Positions 1 through 5,945 of a DNA stretch of 12,794 bases are shown one piece after another. The notes beneath the pieces were generated by a model. It saw only the letters and a list, made by a program, of their open reading frames with translations, made no database searches and was not told the DNA's origin. The position numbers were made by a program, and so were the translations under genes. The stretch is from the NCBI GenBank assembly GCA_028865845.1, contig JAGWJK010000032.1, positions 1-12,794 of the forward strand. The letters are read 5' to 3'. This DNA comes from Rhizobiaceae bacterium. GTDB taxonomy: Bacteria; Pseudomonadota; Alphaproteobacteria; Rhizobiales; Rhizobiaceae. Within the stretch, counting starts at the first letter, position 1. Every line of letters begins with the position of its first letter.

Positions 1-778
1 CCACCGAGATCATTTGGTTCTGCGGGCCGCCTGATGTCATGATGTAGAATTGATCGAAGGCAAGCACCGAACCGGTGATCGAGATGATCAGGGCGAGCGC
101 GATCGTCCGGCGCATCAAAGGCAGGGTCAGGAAGCGGAAGCGCTGCCAGCGCCGGGCCCCGTCGATGCGGGCGGCCTCCGTCAACTCCGACGGAATGGCC
201 TGCAGGCCGGTGAGCAGGATGATCATGGTAAAGCCGGCTATCTTCCACACCACCATGACGATGATCGTCGCAAACGCCATGTTGAAATCGGCGAGCAGGT
301 TTGGCCGACGGTCAACGAGCCCCAGAGCCTGGGCCGCCGGGACGAAGAAGCCGCTGTCGACGTTGACGAGCCAAACCCACAGCAGCGAGGCGGTGGCGAG
401 GCCGACGACGACAGGCAGGAAGATAACGGTGCGATAGACACCGACGAGCGGTCTCTGCTTCTCGACATAGAGTGCCAGGGGAAAGGCGACGGCGAAGATC
501 GCGATCGTGACGATGACGGTATAATAGGCCGTGAAGCGCAGGGCCGTCATGAACCGCGCATCGGAGAACATCCTGGTGTAATTGCCGAAGCCGATCCAGC
601 GCGGATTGCCGAGCAGCGGCCAGTTGTGAAGGCTCATCCATCCGGTAAACAGGACGGGAAGAACGAAGAAGACGAGGACCAGCACCATGGCCGGCGCTAT
701 ATAGAGAAAGCCGTGCCAGCCGGCATGTCGCCGGCGCTTGCGGCGCCGCACCGCGCCGACAGCTTCAAGACCAGCCAT
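1..778 (-). CDS. CUT1-type sugar ABC transporter permease, 3' end missing
   Basis: Integral inner-membrane subunit of a carbohydrate ABC importer (MalF/UgpA-like, binding-protein-dependent transport family). The frame is open from ATG at 778 to the window edge, giving 259 residues without a stop; complete members are about 290-310 residues. A basic N-terminus (residues 11-18, mostly Arg/Lys) precedes hydrophobic segments at about 23-48, 83-104, 116-138 and 167-191. The EAA loop that docks on the ATPase is clear at 201-222 (EAARIDGA, then W, then LTLPL). A further membrane segment begins near 224, followed by FDQFYIMTSGGPQN. The start is supported by GGGAG on the minus strand at 785-789, six bases before the ATG. 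It lies 68 bases downstream of the binding-protein gene in the same operon. A second permease, an ATPase or a glycosidase probably follows outside the window. The sugar cannot be read from the sequence. Confidence 0.95.
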   Translation of the reverse strand, partial: MAGLEAVGAVRRRKRRRHAGWHGFLYIAPAMVLVLVFFVLPVLFTGWMSLHNWPLLGNPRWIGFGNYTRMFSDARFMTALRFTAYYTVIVTIAIFAVAFPLALYVEKQRPLVGVYRTVIFLPVVVGLATASLLWVWLVNVDSGFFVPAAQALGLVDRRPNLLADFNMAFATIIVMVVWKIAGFTMIILLTGLQAIPSELTEAARIDGARRWQRFRFLTLPLMRRTIALALIISITGSVLAFDQFYIMTSGGPQNQMISV

Positions 779-807
779 GAAATGCTCCCGATGTTCCAAT
801 CAGATGA

Positions 808-834
808 GGCCGGGAGGCTTTTGGTCCCCCGGCC
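808..834 (-). promoter_or_regulatory. Intercistronic GC hairpin between binding-protein and permease genes
   Basis: In the minus-strand transcript GGCCGGGGG pairs with CTCCCGGCC, a 9-bp stem with one G-U pair and a 9-base loop. No U-run follows, so it is not a typical intrinsic terminator. Its place just after the binding-protein stop resembles malE-malF type hairpins, which protect the upstream message and keep the binding protein in excess of the permeases. That role is inferred from position. Confidence 0.55.
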
Positions 835-846
835 GCTCAAACGCTA

Positions 847-2082
847 TTATTGTGCGTTGTCGATGATCGACTGCATTTCCGACTGCGCGTTGGAAAAAGC
901 GGTATCGACGTTGTCACCGAAGATCGCGGCGTTGGTGAAGCCGGCCCAGGGACCGTTGGCGCTGTTGATCAGGTCATTGAACTGCAGCGTATAGGGCGTC
1001 TTGGCGATGGAGATAGCCTTCAGGCCCACCTGCATGCGCGGATCGAGCCCGTCGAGCACCTGCTGGGCGATATCGCCACGCGTCGGCAGGCTGCCGTATT
1101 TCGCCATGATCTTCTGGCCTTCCAGCGAATAGGTGTATTCGAGGAATTTCTTCACGGCATCGAGCTTCTTCGTACCCTTGGTGATGACAAAATTGTCACC
1201 GCCGGCAAAGGAGGACGGAGTGCCGTTGACGCCCGGGATCAGCGTGACGCCGAAATGGATATCCGGATATTGCGTGATCAGCGTGCCGATCGAGAAGGCG
1301 CCGATGCTCTGCTGGCCGATCTTGCCGTTGCTGATGCTGAGGAAGTTTGCGCCGGTGTCGCTGGCGGCACCCGCCGGCACCAGATCCTTCTTCACCATAT
1401 CGCGATAATAGCCGACCGCCTTGCGCATTTCCGGCGTATCCAGCGTGGCCTTCTTGCCGTCGGCGGAGAGAATGTCGGCACCAGCGCCCCAGACCAGCGG
1501 GGTGAAGGTGAAGATCATGCAGCCGCCGCAACCGCCGCCGGAAAAGTAGAAGCCGTAGGTATCGCCGCCGAGCGCGCGGATCCTTTCGGCGTTCTGCTCG
1601 ATTTCGTCCCAGGTCGTCGGCGCCTTTTCCGGATCGAGCCCGGCCTTCTTGTAGAGGTCCTTGTTCCAGGCAAAGACCGAGGTCTCGACCGACAGCGGCA
1701 GGCCATAGATATGGCCGTCATAGGTGCCGAGTTTCACGTGTGACGGCGAGAGCGAGTTGAAATAGGGCAGGCTCTTCGCCCAGTCGGTCAGATCTTCCAG
1801 CTGACCGGCGGCAGCGAAGGCCGGCGTGTAGATCAGGTCCATCGACAGCGCGTCGGGGGCCTGACCGCCGGCGATGGCGGTCGCATATTTCTGAACGAGT
1901 TCGGAAAAAGGCACTTCGGTCATGACGACCTTGTCGTCGTGGCCGGCATTATAGGCCTCGACGACCTTCTTGAAGGAATCGCCGATGCCGCTGCGCACCC
2001 ACATCGAGATGTTTTCGGCGGATGCGCCGGATACCAGGCATAGAGATATGAGGCCGGTCGCGGCCAGAAGTCGCTTCATCAT
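847..2082 (-). CDS. Extracellular sugar-binding protein of a CUT1 ABC transporter
   Basis: Periplasmic solute-binding protein (family 1) that captures a sugar or oligosaccharide and delivers it to the downstream permease. It has 411 residues, a typical size. A Sec signal peptide is clear: MMKRLL, a hydrophobic core, then an Ala-x-Ala site (GASA) with cleavage expected after residue 22; the mature protein begins ENISMW. Family hallmarks include the GQAPD motif (73-77), the segment DGHIYGLPLSVETSVFAWNK (122-141) and GLDPEKAPTTWDE (148-160). An unusual glycine-rich stretch at 182-188 holds a Cys-Gly-Gly-Cys pair (C185, C188). Two adjacent ATGs exist at 2082 and 2079; GGGAGGAG on the minus strand (2087-2094) serves either, with spacing of 4 or 7. 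An in-frame ATG at 2109 would place residues upstream of the signal peptide and is rejected. The ligand is unknown. Confidence 0.94.
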   Translation of the reverse strand: MMKRLLAATGLISLCLVSGASAENISMWVRSGIGDSFKKVVEAYNAGHDDKVVMTEVPFSELVQKYATAIAGGQAPDALSMDLIYTPAFAAAGQLEDLTDWAKSLPYFNSLSPSHVKLGTYDGHIYGLPLSVETSVFAWNKDLYKKAGLDPEKAPTTWDEIEQNAERIRALGGDTYGFYFSGGGCGGCMIFTFTPLVWGAGADILSADGKKATLDTPEMRKAVGYYRDMVKKDLVPAGAASDTGANFLSISNGKIGQQSIGAFSIGTLITQYPDIHFGVTLIPGVNGTPSSFAGGDNFVITKGTKKLDAVKKFLEYTYSLEGQKIMAKYGSLPTRGDIAQQVLDGLDPRMQVGLKAISIAKTPYTLQFNDLINSANGPWAGFTNAAIFGDNVDTAFSNAQSEMQSIIDNAQ

Positions 2083-2129
2083 GTTTCTCCTCCCATGGGG
2101 CATTCCCAACGCCCCTTTTCCTCACCAGA

Positions 2130-3134
2130 TCACCGAGGCTGTTCGCCCCCACACGACTGCCGGACGATCAGATCGCACGGCAATGTCCTTATTCCCGGTT
2201 CGACGGTGCGGCCTTCCGCAAGCGCCAGAACCGTAAGCCCGGCCTCCCGACCGAGTGTCTTTAGATTCATGTCCACCGTCGTCAGCGGCGGCCTCGTTTC
2301 GGCCGCGACGATCTCCCAATTGTCGAACCCGACCACGGAGACATCCGCCGGCACCCGCACGCCGCGCTCGCGCAGCGCGTCGACCACGCCGCGCGCGATC
2401 TGGTCGCTGCCGCAGAAGATGCCGTCCGGCTTCGGTCCGGGCGCATTCCAAATCCTCGCGACCGCCTCATGCCCCCAAATCTCCGACCACGTCCCGTAGA
2501 AGGCCGGCAGGTCGTCGCCGACGATGCTGCGATAGGCTTCGGCGCGCTTGCGGACCGAGAAGAAAGTCTCGGGCCCGGTGATGTGCACGATCCGGCGCCG
2601 ACCGAGCCCGATCAGCCAGTCGACGGCACGTGCCGCACCCTGAAAATCATTGGCGCAGAAGGTGACGCTATCGGGCGTACCCTCGGTGAAGGCATAGACG
2701 ACAGGCACAGGAAGATTGGACAGATCGACAGGCAGCCGGCGATCGACCCTTTTTCCCGAAGCAATGATGCCATCCACGTGCTTGTCCAGCATGGCGTCCA
2801 CATGAACCTTTCCAAGCGCGGGATCGTCCTCGATCGCGCAGAGAAAAACCGAAACACCGTGATCGACGAGCGCCTCCGAGATACCGGCCATCACCGGCAG
2901 GGTGAAACGGCCGTAGGTATCGTTGGTCAGCAGGCCAATGGTGAAGCTGCGGTTGCTGAGCAATCCCCGCGCCATGGCATTCGGCCGAAAGCCGATCTCG
3001 GCGGCAAAGCGCTTGACCCGCTCGCGCGTTTCCTCGCTCATCCGGCCGGTGTTGTTCAACGCCTTGGATGCGGTCGAAATGCTCACGCCCGCGGCCGCGG
3101 CAAGATCATGGATCGTTGCCCGACTGCCTCTCAC
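2130..3134 (-). CDS. LacI-family transcriptional repressor of the sugar-uptake operon
   Basis: Sugar-responsive DNA-binding regulator of 334 residues, the usual LacI/GalR length. The N-terminal helix-turn-helix spans about 7-27 (TIHDLAAAAGVSISTASKAL), and the hinge helix is near 51-60 (PNAMARGLLS) with the minor-groove leucine in ARGL. The periplasmic-binding-protein-like effector domain follows from about 64, including DGIFCGSDQIARGV and VPADVSVVGFDNWE, the canonical C-subdomain motifs. The start is GTG at 3134; no ATG lies in frame before the HTH and the Shine-Dalgarno sequence is poor, so the start is less sure than the gene. Its stop is 47 bases from the binding-protein start, so the two are very probably cotranscribed. 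Two identical palindromes upstream (3175-3192, 3208-3225) make negative autoregulation and operon control the obvious model. The effector is presumably the transported sugar or a derivative. Confidence 0.94.
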   Translation of the reverse strand: MRGSRATIHDLAAAAGVSISTASKALNNTGRMSEETRERVKRFAAEIGFRPNAMARGLLSNRSFTIGLLTNDTYGRFTLPVMAGISEALVDHGVSVFLCAIEDDPALGKVHVDAMLDKHVDGIIASGKRVDRRLPVDLSNLPVPVVYAFTEGTPDSVTFCANDFQGAARAVDWLIGLGRRRIVHITGPETFFSVRKRAEAYRSIVGDDLPAFYGTWSEIWGHEAVARIWNAPGPKPDGIFCGSDQIARGVVDALRERGVRVPADVSVVGFDNWEIVAAETRPPLTTVDMNLKTLGREAGLTVLALAEGRTVEPGIRTLPCDLIVRQSCGGEQPR

Positions 3135-3174
3135 ACGCTGATTTTCCAGATGTCCTCTCCCAAGTATTTCGCGG

Positions 3175-3192
3175 TGAGAAAAGCTTTTCTCA
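3175..3192. promoter_or_regulatory. LacI-type operator, promoter-proximal copy
   Basis: Perfect 18-bp palindrome TGAGAAAAGCTTTTCTCA, 41 bp upstream of the repressor start codon. It covers the spacer and probable -10 region of the minus-strand promoter, so a bound repressor should block RNA polymerase. An identical copy lies at 3208-3225. Assignment to the adjacent LacI-family protein is inferred from location and symmetry. Confidence 0.85.
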
Positions 3193-3205
3193 ATTTACAA
3201 GTCAA
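3177..3205 (-). promoter_or_regulatory. Probable promoter of the repressor/sugar-uptake operon
   Basis: On the minus strand TTGACT (3200-3205, five of six with the sigma-70 -35) is followed after 17 bases by TTTTCT (3177-3182), a weak -10. The -35 lies exactly between the two operators and the -10 falls inside the proximal one. A weak -10 buried in an operator fits a repressible promoter, but the -10 itself is uncertain. Confidence 0.5.
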
Positions 3206-3207
3206 GA

Positions 3208-3225
3208 TGAGAAAAGCTTTTCTCA
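3208..3225. promoter_or_regulatory. LacI-type operator, upstream copy
   Basis: Second exact copy of TGAGAAAAGCTTTTCTCA, just upstream of the -35 hexamer. The two centres are 33 bp apart, close to three helical turns, so dimers on both would sit on roughly the same face of the DNA and could cooperate. The central step is GC, whereas most characterised LacI-family operators have a central CG. Confidence 0.85.
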
Positions 3226-3479
3226 AAAATTTTGATGTGACACCCAGCGATGATCAAAAAAGACATTTCGATGACGATGAGGGCTCTGCGCACAGCGCCT
3301 TGGCAGCACGCAACCAGGAGGCCTCTCCAGCCGCGGAGATGCCACCGCGATGAAGTCCGGTGTCTCCATCACACGACGCTTCTGATCTTCAATCTCGTTC
3401 AGACACGAGGCTCGACGGGCACCTCATTGGGCCGTTTGTCAGCCCCTTGGAGGCCGAATTATCAGCCAACGCTTCGGGC
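3226..3479. other. Intergenic stretch with no supported gene
   Basis: Non-coding spacer between the two operators of the minus-strand uptake operon and the plus-strand ArsR unit. Short open frames exist on both strands, but none has a ribosome-binding site, a recognisable domain or a composition that argues for translation. I see no RNA gene or terminator here. Confidence 0.5.
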
Positions 3480-3500
3480 CAACCATGCCCCGAATGGTTG
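3480..3500. repeat. Inverted repeat upstream of the ArsR-family gene
   Basis: CAACCAT (3480-3486) and ATGGTTG (3494-3500) form a perfect 7-bp inverted repeat with a 7-base spacer. It overlaps the start of the putative -35 element of the ArsR-gene promoter, so it may be a regulator-binding site. Which protein would bind is unknown. Confidence 0.4.
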
Positions 3501-3526
3501 CCAAGCCCCTATTCGGTTCATATATC
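3498..3526 (+). promoter_or_regulatory. Probable promoter of the ArsR-family gene
   Basis: TTGCCA (3498-3503) and TATATC (3521-3526) are separated by 17 bases, matching five and four positions of the sigma-70 hexamers; the -10 also resembles the rhizobial CTATAT form. Transcription would start near 3533, about 42 bases before the first plausible start codon. This argues against an upstream in-frame ATG at 3485. Confidence 0.5.
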
Positions 3527-3574
3527 TTTAATGTACGTGACGGCGGATCGCCGTCCACCCGATGTCTGACGACC

Positions 3575-3877
3575 ATGGCGATGATAATGGATGCTGGGCC
3601 AAAAAAATTGAGCCAGAGGCAGCTGGAATTGATTTCCCGCGCGCTCGCAGAACCGCGCCGCGTGCAGATGATGAAGGAAATCGGCAGGCATGACACGCCG
3701 ATGCCGTGCGGTGTGCTGTCCCAATGCCACGCCGTCAGCGCGGCAACGATCTCGCACCACCTGAAGGAACTCGAGAACGCCGGCCTCATCGAGATCCTGC
3801 GCGAGGGCAAGTTTGCAAGCCTGCTGCTGCGGCGCGACGTGCTGGCGGCCTACATGGCGGAACTCTCGACCATCTGA
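3575..3877 (+). CDS. ArsR-family winged-helix transcriptional regulator
   Basis: Small dimeric repressor of 100 residues, typical for ArsR/SmtB proteins. Helix alpha-1/2 includes [18 protein letters not shown] (19-36). The recognition helix-turn-helix is [19 protein letters not shown] (54-72), followed by a wing [13 protein letters not shown] (76-88). The classic ArsR CVC metal site is absent. Instead there are two cysteines and a histidine just before the HTH (C45, C51, H52), a possible redox or ligand-sensing site. The start is one of three clustered ATGs (3575, 3581, 3587), none with a strong Shine-Dalgarno. An extension to 3485 would encode unrelated sequence and overlap the promoter. The dehydrogenase gene follows on the same strand after 159 bases that carry an inverted repeat around its promoter, so this regulator probably controls that gene. 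The signal sensed is unknown. Confidence 0.88.
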   Translation: MAMIMDAGPKKLSQRQLELISRALAEPRRVQMMKEIGRHDTPMPCGVLSQCHAVSAATISHHLKELENAGLIEILREGKFASLLLRRDVLAAYMAELSTI

Positions 3878-3916
3878 CAATTCCGCCCATCGGTTATCGG
3901 GTGGCTCTTGCGTCAG

Positions 3917-4012
3917 TTAGATGATTACCTAAATATCGAATTGATGGGATGACGGCCGACCTGACAAGGGGGTCGCTCGATCTATCATTTCGATAATTAT
4001 CTAATTGTCTAA
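3917..4012. repeat. Diverged 24-bp inverted repeat bracketing the dehydrogenase promoter
   Basis: The 24 bases at 3917-3940 (plus) and 3989-4012 (read on minus) agree at 19 of 24 positions by hand alignment. Shared blocks are TTAGA, ATTA, TAA and TATCGAA. The arms are separated by 48 bases containing the likely promoter. The right arm has an internal palindrome GATAATTATC (3992-4001) and a tandem TTAGAYAA repeat with 8-bp period on the minus strand. This AT-rich symmetric arrangement is typical of regulator sites; the upstream ArsR protein is the natural candidate. Confidence 0.65.
3961..3988 (+). promoter_or_regulatory. Probable promoter of the short-chain dehydrogenase
   Basis: CTGACA (3961-3966) and TATCAT (3983-3988) with 16-base spacing each match five of six sigma-70 positions. 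The downstream arm of the inverted repeat begins at the next base and would cover the transcription start, consistent with repression. Confidence 0.5.
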
Positions 4013-4036
4013 CAATCATCTCGACAGGAGATAGGC

Positions 4037-4786
4037 ATGAGCAAACTGGCAGGTAAGGTCGCGATCGTTACCGGAGCATCGAAGGGTATCGGCGCGGGCA
4101 TCGCAAAGGCTCTCGGGCAAGAAGGCGCAGCCGTCGTCGTCAACTACGCGTCGAGCCGCGAAGGCGCCGATAAGGTGGTCGCCGAAATCACCGCCAAGGG
4201 CGGCAAGGCCGTCGCGGTTCATGGCGACGTTTCCAAATCCGCCGACGTGAAGCGGCTCTTTGCCGAAACCAAGGAAGCTTTCGGCGGTGTCGATATCCTC
4301 GTCAACAATGCAGGCGTTTACCAATTCCAGGCCCTGGAAGAGATCACCGAGGCGGAATTCCACCGCGAATTTGACATCAACGTTCTCGGTACGCTGCTGA
4401 CGACCCAAGAAGCCGTGAAGCATTTCGGCCCAGAAGGCGGTAACGTCATCAACATCGCCTCGACCGCCGTCACCATGAATCTGCCGACCGCCGCGGTTTA
4501 TACGGCGACCAAGGCGGCCGTGACCTCGATCACGCAGGTGCTCGCCAAGGAGCTTGGGCCGCGCAATATCCGCGTCAACACCATTTCGCCGGGTGGCGTC
4601 GAGACCGAGGGTGTAATCGCGGCCGGCATCATCGGCACCGACTTCGAAAAGCAGATGGTATCGCAGACCCCGCTCGGCCGCCTCGGACAGCCAAACGACA
4701 TCGCGCCGATCGCCGTCTTCCTTGCCTCGAAGGATTCCGGCTGGCTTACCGGCGAAACCCTTTATGCCGGTGGCGGCCTGAAGTAG
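4037..4786 (+). CDS. Short-chain dehydrogenase/reductase (SDR), classical type
   Basis: Cytosolic NAD(P)-dependent oxidoreductase of 249 residues with a single Rossmann domain, the standard classical-SDR length. Cofactor motif TGASKGIG is at 12-19, NNAG at 90-93, and the catalytic Ser-Tyr-Lys set is S142, Y155 and K159 (YTATK), with a C-terminal SPGGVET loop at 184-190. NYASS at 36-40, after beta-2, lacks the acidic residue of NAD-preferring enzymes, which suggests NADP(H). AGGAG at 4026-4030 lies six bases before the ATG. The fold resembles FabG-like and sugar/ketone reductases; the substrate cannot be assigned, and FabG itself is unlikely because no fatty-acid genes are near. It appears to be a single-gene unit controlled from the ArsR-linked inverted repeat and closed by a terminator. 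Confidence 0.93.
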   Translation: MSKLAGKVAIVTGASKGIGAGIAKALGQEGAAVVVNYASSREGADKVVAEITAKGGKAVAVHGDVSKSADVKRLFAETKEAFGGVDILVNNAGVYQFQALEEITEAEFHREFDINVLGTLLTTQEAVKHFGPEGGNVINIASTAVTMNLPTAAVYTATKAAVTSITQVLAKELGPRNIRVNTISPGGVETEGVIAAGIIGTDFEKQMVSQTPLGRLGQPNDIAPIAVFLASKDSGWLTGETLYAGGGLK

Positions 4787-4802
4787 AAGCCTTACGCATC
4801 GA

Positions 4803-4838
4803 GCCGCTTTCCTCTGACTGGAGGGAAGCGGCGTTTTT
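4803..4838 (+). terminator. Rho-independent terminator after the SDR gene
   Basis: GCCGCTTTCCTC pairs with GAGGGAAGCGGC (4803-4814 with 4821-4832) in a 12-bp stem with one G-U pair, followed by a T-run at 4834-4838. It lies 16 bases after the SDR stop. Confidence 0.9.
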
Positions 4839-4882
4839 CACCAAGGCGTAGCTGCGATCTCTCTCTTCGTGTCGCGCGACAA

Positions 4883-4911
4883 TTGCCAAACAGGCTCCAC
4901 CTTCCTAGTAT
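4883..4911 (+). promoter_or_regulatory. Possible dps promoter
   Basis: TTGCCA (4883-4888) and TAGTAT (4906-4911) are 17 bases apart, five and four matches to sigma-70 hexamers. This would give a leader of about 175 bases, including a small perfect hairpin CGCAGC/GCTGCG at 4942-4959. No clear OxyR or iron-regulator site was recognised. Other promoters nearer the gene are possible. Confidence 0.3.
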
Positions 4912-5092
4912 TATTGTTATCCGGGTTCTTCCGCCGATCTCCGCAGCCTCATTGCTGCGAAACACCATCCAACCACCAAAACTTTCAAGACAGAACCTGC
5001 CTGCAATGTGAGTCCAACGCGGTAGCGAACGACATTGGTTGCCGGAAGATCTCCGGGCGATGGCTATCGCGAACAACGAAACGGAGTTTGTC

Positions 5093-5605
5093 ATGACGAA
5101 TACCGCCAACACCAAATCCAAACTGGGCACCCGCACCAATCTCAGCACCGAAGCGACGCGGGACATTTCCGCCGCACTCAGCGCCCTGCTGGCGGATGTT
5201 TTCGCCCTTTACCTCAAGACCAAGAATTTCCATTGGCATATGAGCGGACCGCATTTTCGCGACTATCACCTGCTGCTCGACGAACATGGCGACCAGCTCT
5301 TCGGCATGACCGATCCGATTGCCGAACGCGCCCGCAAGATCGGCGGCACGACGCTGCGCTCGATCGGCCAGATCGCCAAGCTGCAGCGTATCCCCGATAA
5401 CGATGCCGACTATGTCGATGCCCAGGACATGCTCGCCGAGCTCGCCGACGACAATCTGAAGCTCGCTGCGGAAATCCGCGCGACCCACGACGTCTGCGAC
5501 GAATATGGCGATATCGCAACCGCGAGCCTCCTGGAAAACTGGCTCGACGAAACCGAACGCCGCGTCTGGTTCCTGTTCGAATCCACCCGCAACACCAATC
5601 GCTGA
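5093..5605 (+). CDS. dps: Dps-family mini-ferritin (DNA-protecting, iron-storing)
   Basis: Forms a dodecameric shell that oxidises Fe(II) with peroxide, stores iron and can coat DNA in stress or stationary phase; cytoplasmic. It has 170 residues, the usual size. The intersubunit ferroxidase residues are all present with the spacing of E. coli Dps: H47, H59, D63, D74 and E78 within KTKNFHWH...DYHLLLDEH...DPIAERA. W48 of the conserved HW pair is present. The N-terminal tail is polar with K8, K10 and R14, as in DNA-binding Dps proteins. The start at 5093 has GGAG at 5083-5086, six bases upstream; in-frame upstream alternatives (ATG 5060, TTG 5039) lack a better site. It is monocistronic by layout, following a terminator and preceding a region with its own promoter. 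Confidence 0.95.
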   Translation: MTNTANTKSKLGTRTNLSTEATRDISAALSALLADVFALYLKTKNFHWHMSGPHFRDYHLLLDEHGDQLFGMTDPIAERARKIGGTTLRSIGQIAKLQRIPDNDADYVDAQDMLAELADDNLKLAAEIRATHDVCDEYGDIATASLLENWLDETERRVWFLFESTRNTNR

Positions 5606-5623
5606 GCCTTCGGGCTGCTTTTC

Positions 5624-5647
5624 GCGTTCCCGCCTCGGCGGGGACGC
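5624..5647. other. GC-rich hairpin after dps
   Basis: GCGTTCCCG pairs with CGGGGACGC (5624-5632 with 5639-5647), a 9-bp stem with one G-U pair and a 6-base loop. No T-run follows; instead TTTT precedes it, after a short AGCC-TTCG-GGCT stem just beyond the dps stop. Together these may end dps transcription or protect its 3' end, but neither is a textbook terminator. Confidence 0.4.
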
Positions 5648-5667
5648 CTCGCCGTTTCGCAAAAACC

Positions 5668-5695
5668 TTGACTCCTGTGGAAAACCTCTTAGAAA
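5668..5695 (+). promoter_or_regulatory. Possible promoter of the small gene upstream of asd
   Basis: TTGACT (5668-5673, inside CTTGAC as in rhizobial promoters) and TAGAAA (5690-5695) are 16 bases apart, five and four matches to sigma-70. Transcription would start near 5702, giving a leader just long enough for the ribosome-binding site of the 38-codon frame. It could also serve asd. Confidence 0.4.
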
Positions 5696-5718
5696 CGGCG
5701 GCGGAAAAGGAAACATCC

Positions 5719-5835
5719 ATGGTTCGCTTCGAACATATCGATAGCAGCGGCAACTCGGCTTATCCCGCCGGGCAGGATGTTCGTGTTCCGGTTTCTTCCA
5801 AAACCAAGGCCAAAACGACGACGAAAACCGTCTGA
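5719..5835 (+). CDS. Possible small protein (38 residues), unknown function
   Basis: A 38-codon frame starts at ATG 5719 (MVRFEHIDSSGNSAYPAGQD...) and ends at TGA 5833-5835. It has an AAGGAAA Shine-Dalgarno at 5707-5713 with good spacing and a plausible promoter directly upstream. The peptide is soluble, with no membrane segment or cysteine, and has a basic Lys/Thr-rich tail from residue 27 (SSKTKAKTTTKTV). I do not recognise it. It lies between dps and asd on the same strand. Gene-like codon choice and correct signal spacing support translation; a chance frame in an untranslated region is the alternative. Confidence 0.45.
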   Translation: MVRFEHIDSSGNSAYPAGQDVRVPVSSKTKAKTTTKTV

Positions 5836-5856
5836 CGTCTCTGGCCTGCCGCTCTC

Positions 5857-5904
5857 TCCCCGGCTCGGTCGGGGACAGGAACCGGTCGTTAGGACCGTGG
5901 TTCC
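5857..5904. repeat. Two adjacent hairpins before asd
   Basis: First hairpin: TCCCCG (5857-5862) pairs with CGGGGA (5870-5875) around a 7-base loop. Second: GGAACC+GGTC (5878-5887) pairs with GACC..GGTTCC (5893-5904), a 10-bp stem with a two-base bulge and a 5-base loop. No clear T-run follows. They may end the upstream small transcript, shape the asd leader, or be a dispersed intergenic repeat element. Purine-rich sequence (5916-5937) follows up to asd. Confidence 0.5.
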
Positions 5905-5945
5905 CCCCTCGCCAAAGAGGAGAGAAGAGAAAGAGAGCTTGAGAA

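Noticed and set aside
50..994. A 314-codon plus-strand open frame across the permease gene and the end of the binding-protein gene
   Set aside because: The minus strand encodes a complete permease signature (EAA loop, membrane segments) and the binding protein; the plus-strand product is a charged, low-complexity shadow.
850..1743. Long plus-strand open frame opposite the sugar-binding protein
   Set aside because: The minus strand encodes a binding protein with signal peptide and family motifs; the plus-strand frame is a shadow.
3485..3574. Upstream extension of the ArsR protein from ATG 3485
   Set aside because: The extra 30 residues do not resemble the family and would overlap the likely promoter (3498-3526) and inverted repeat.
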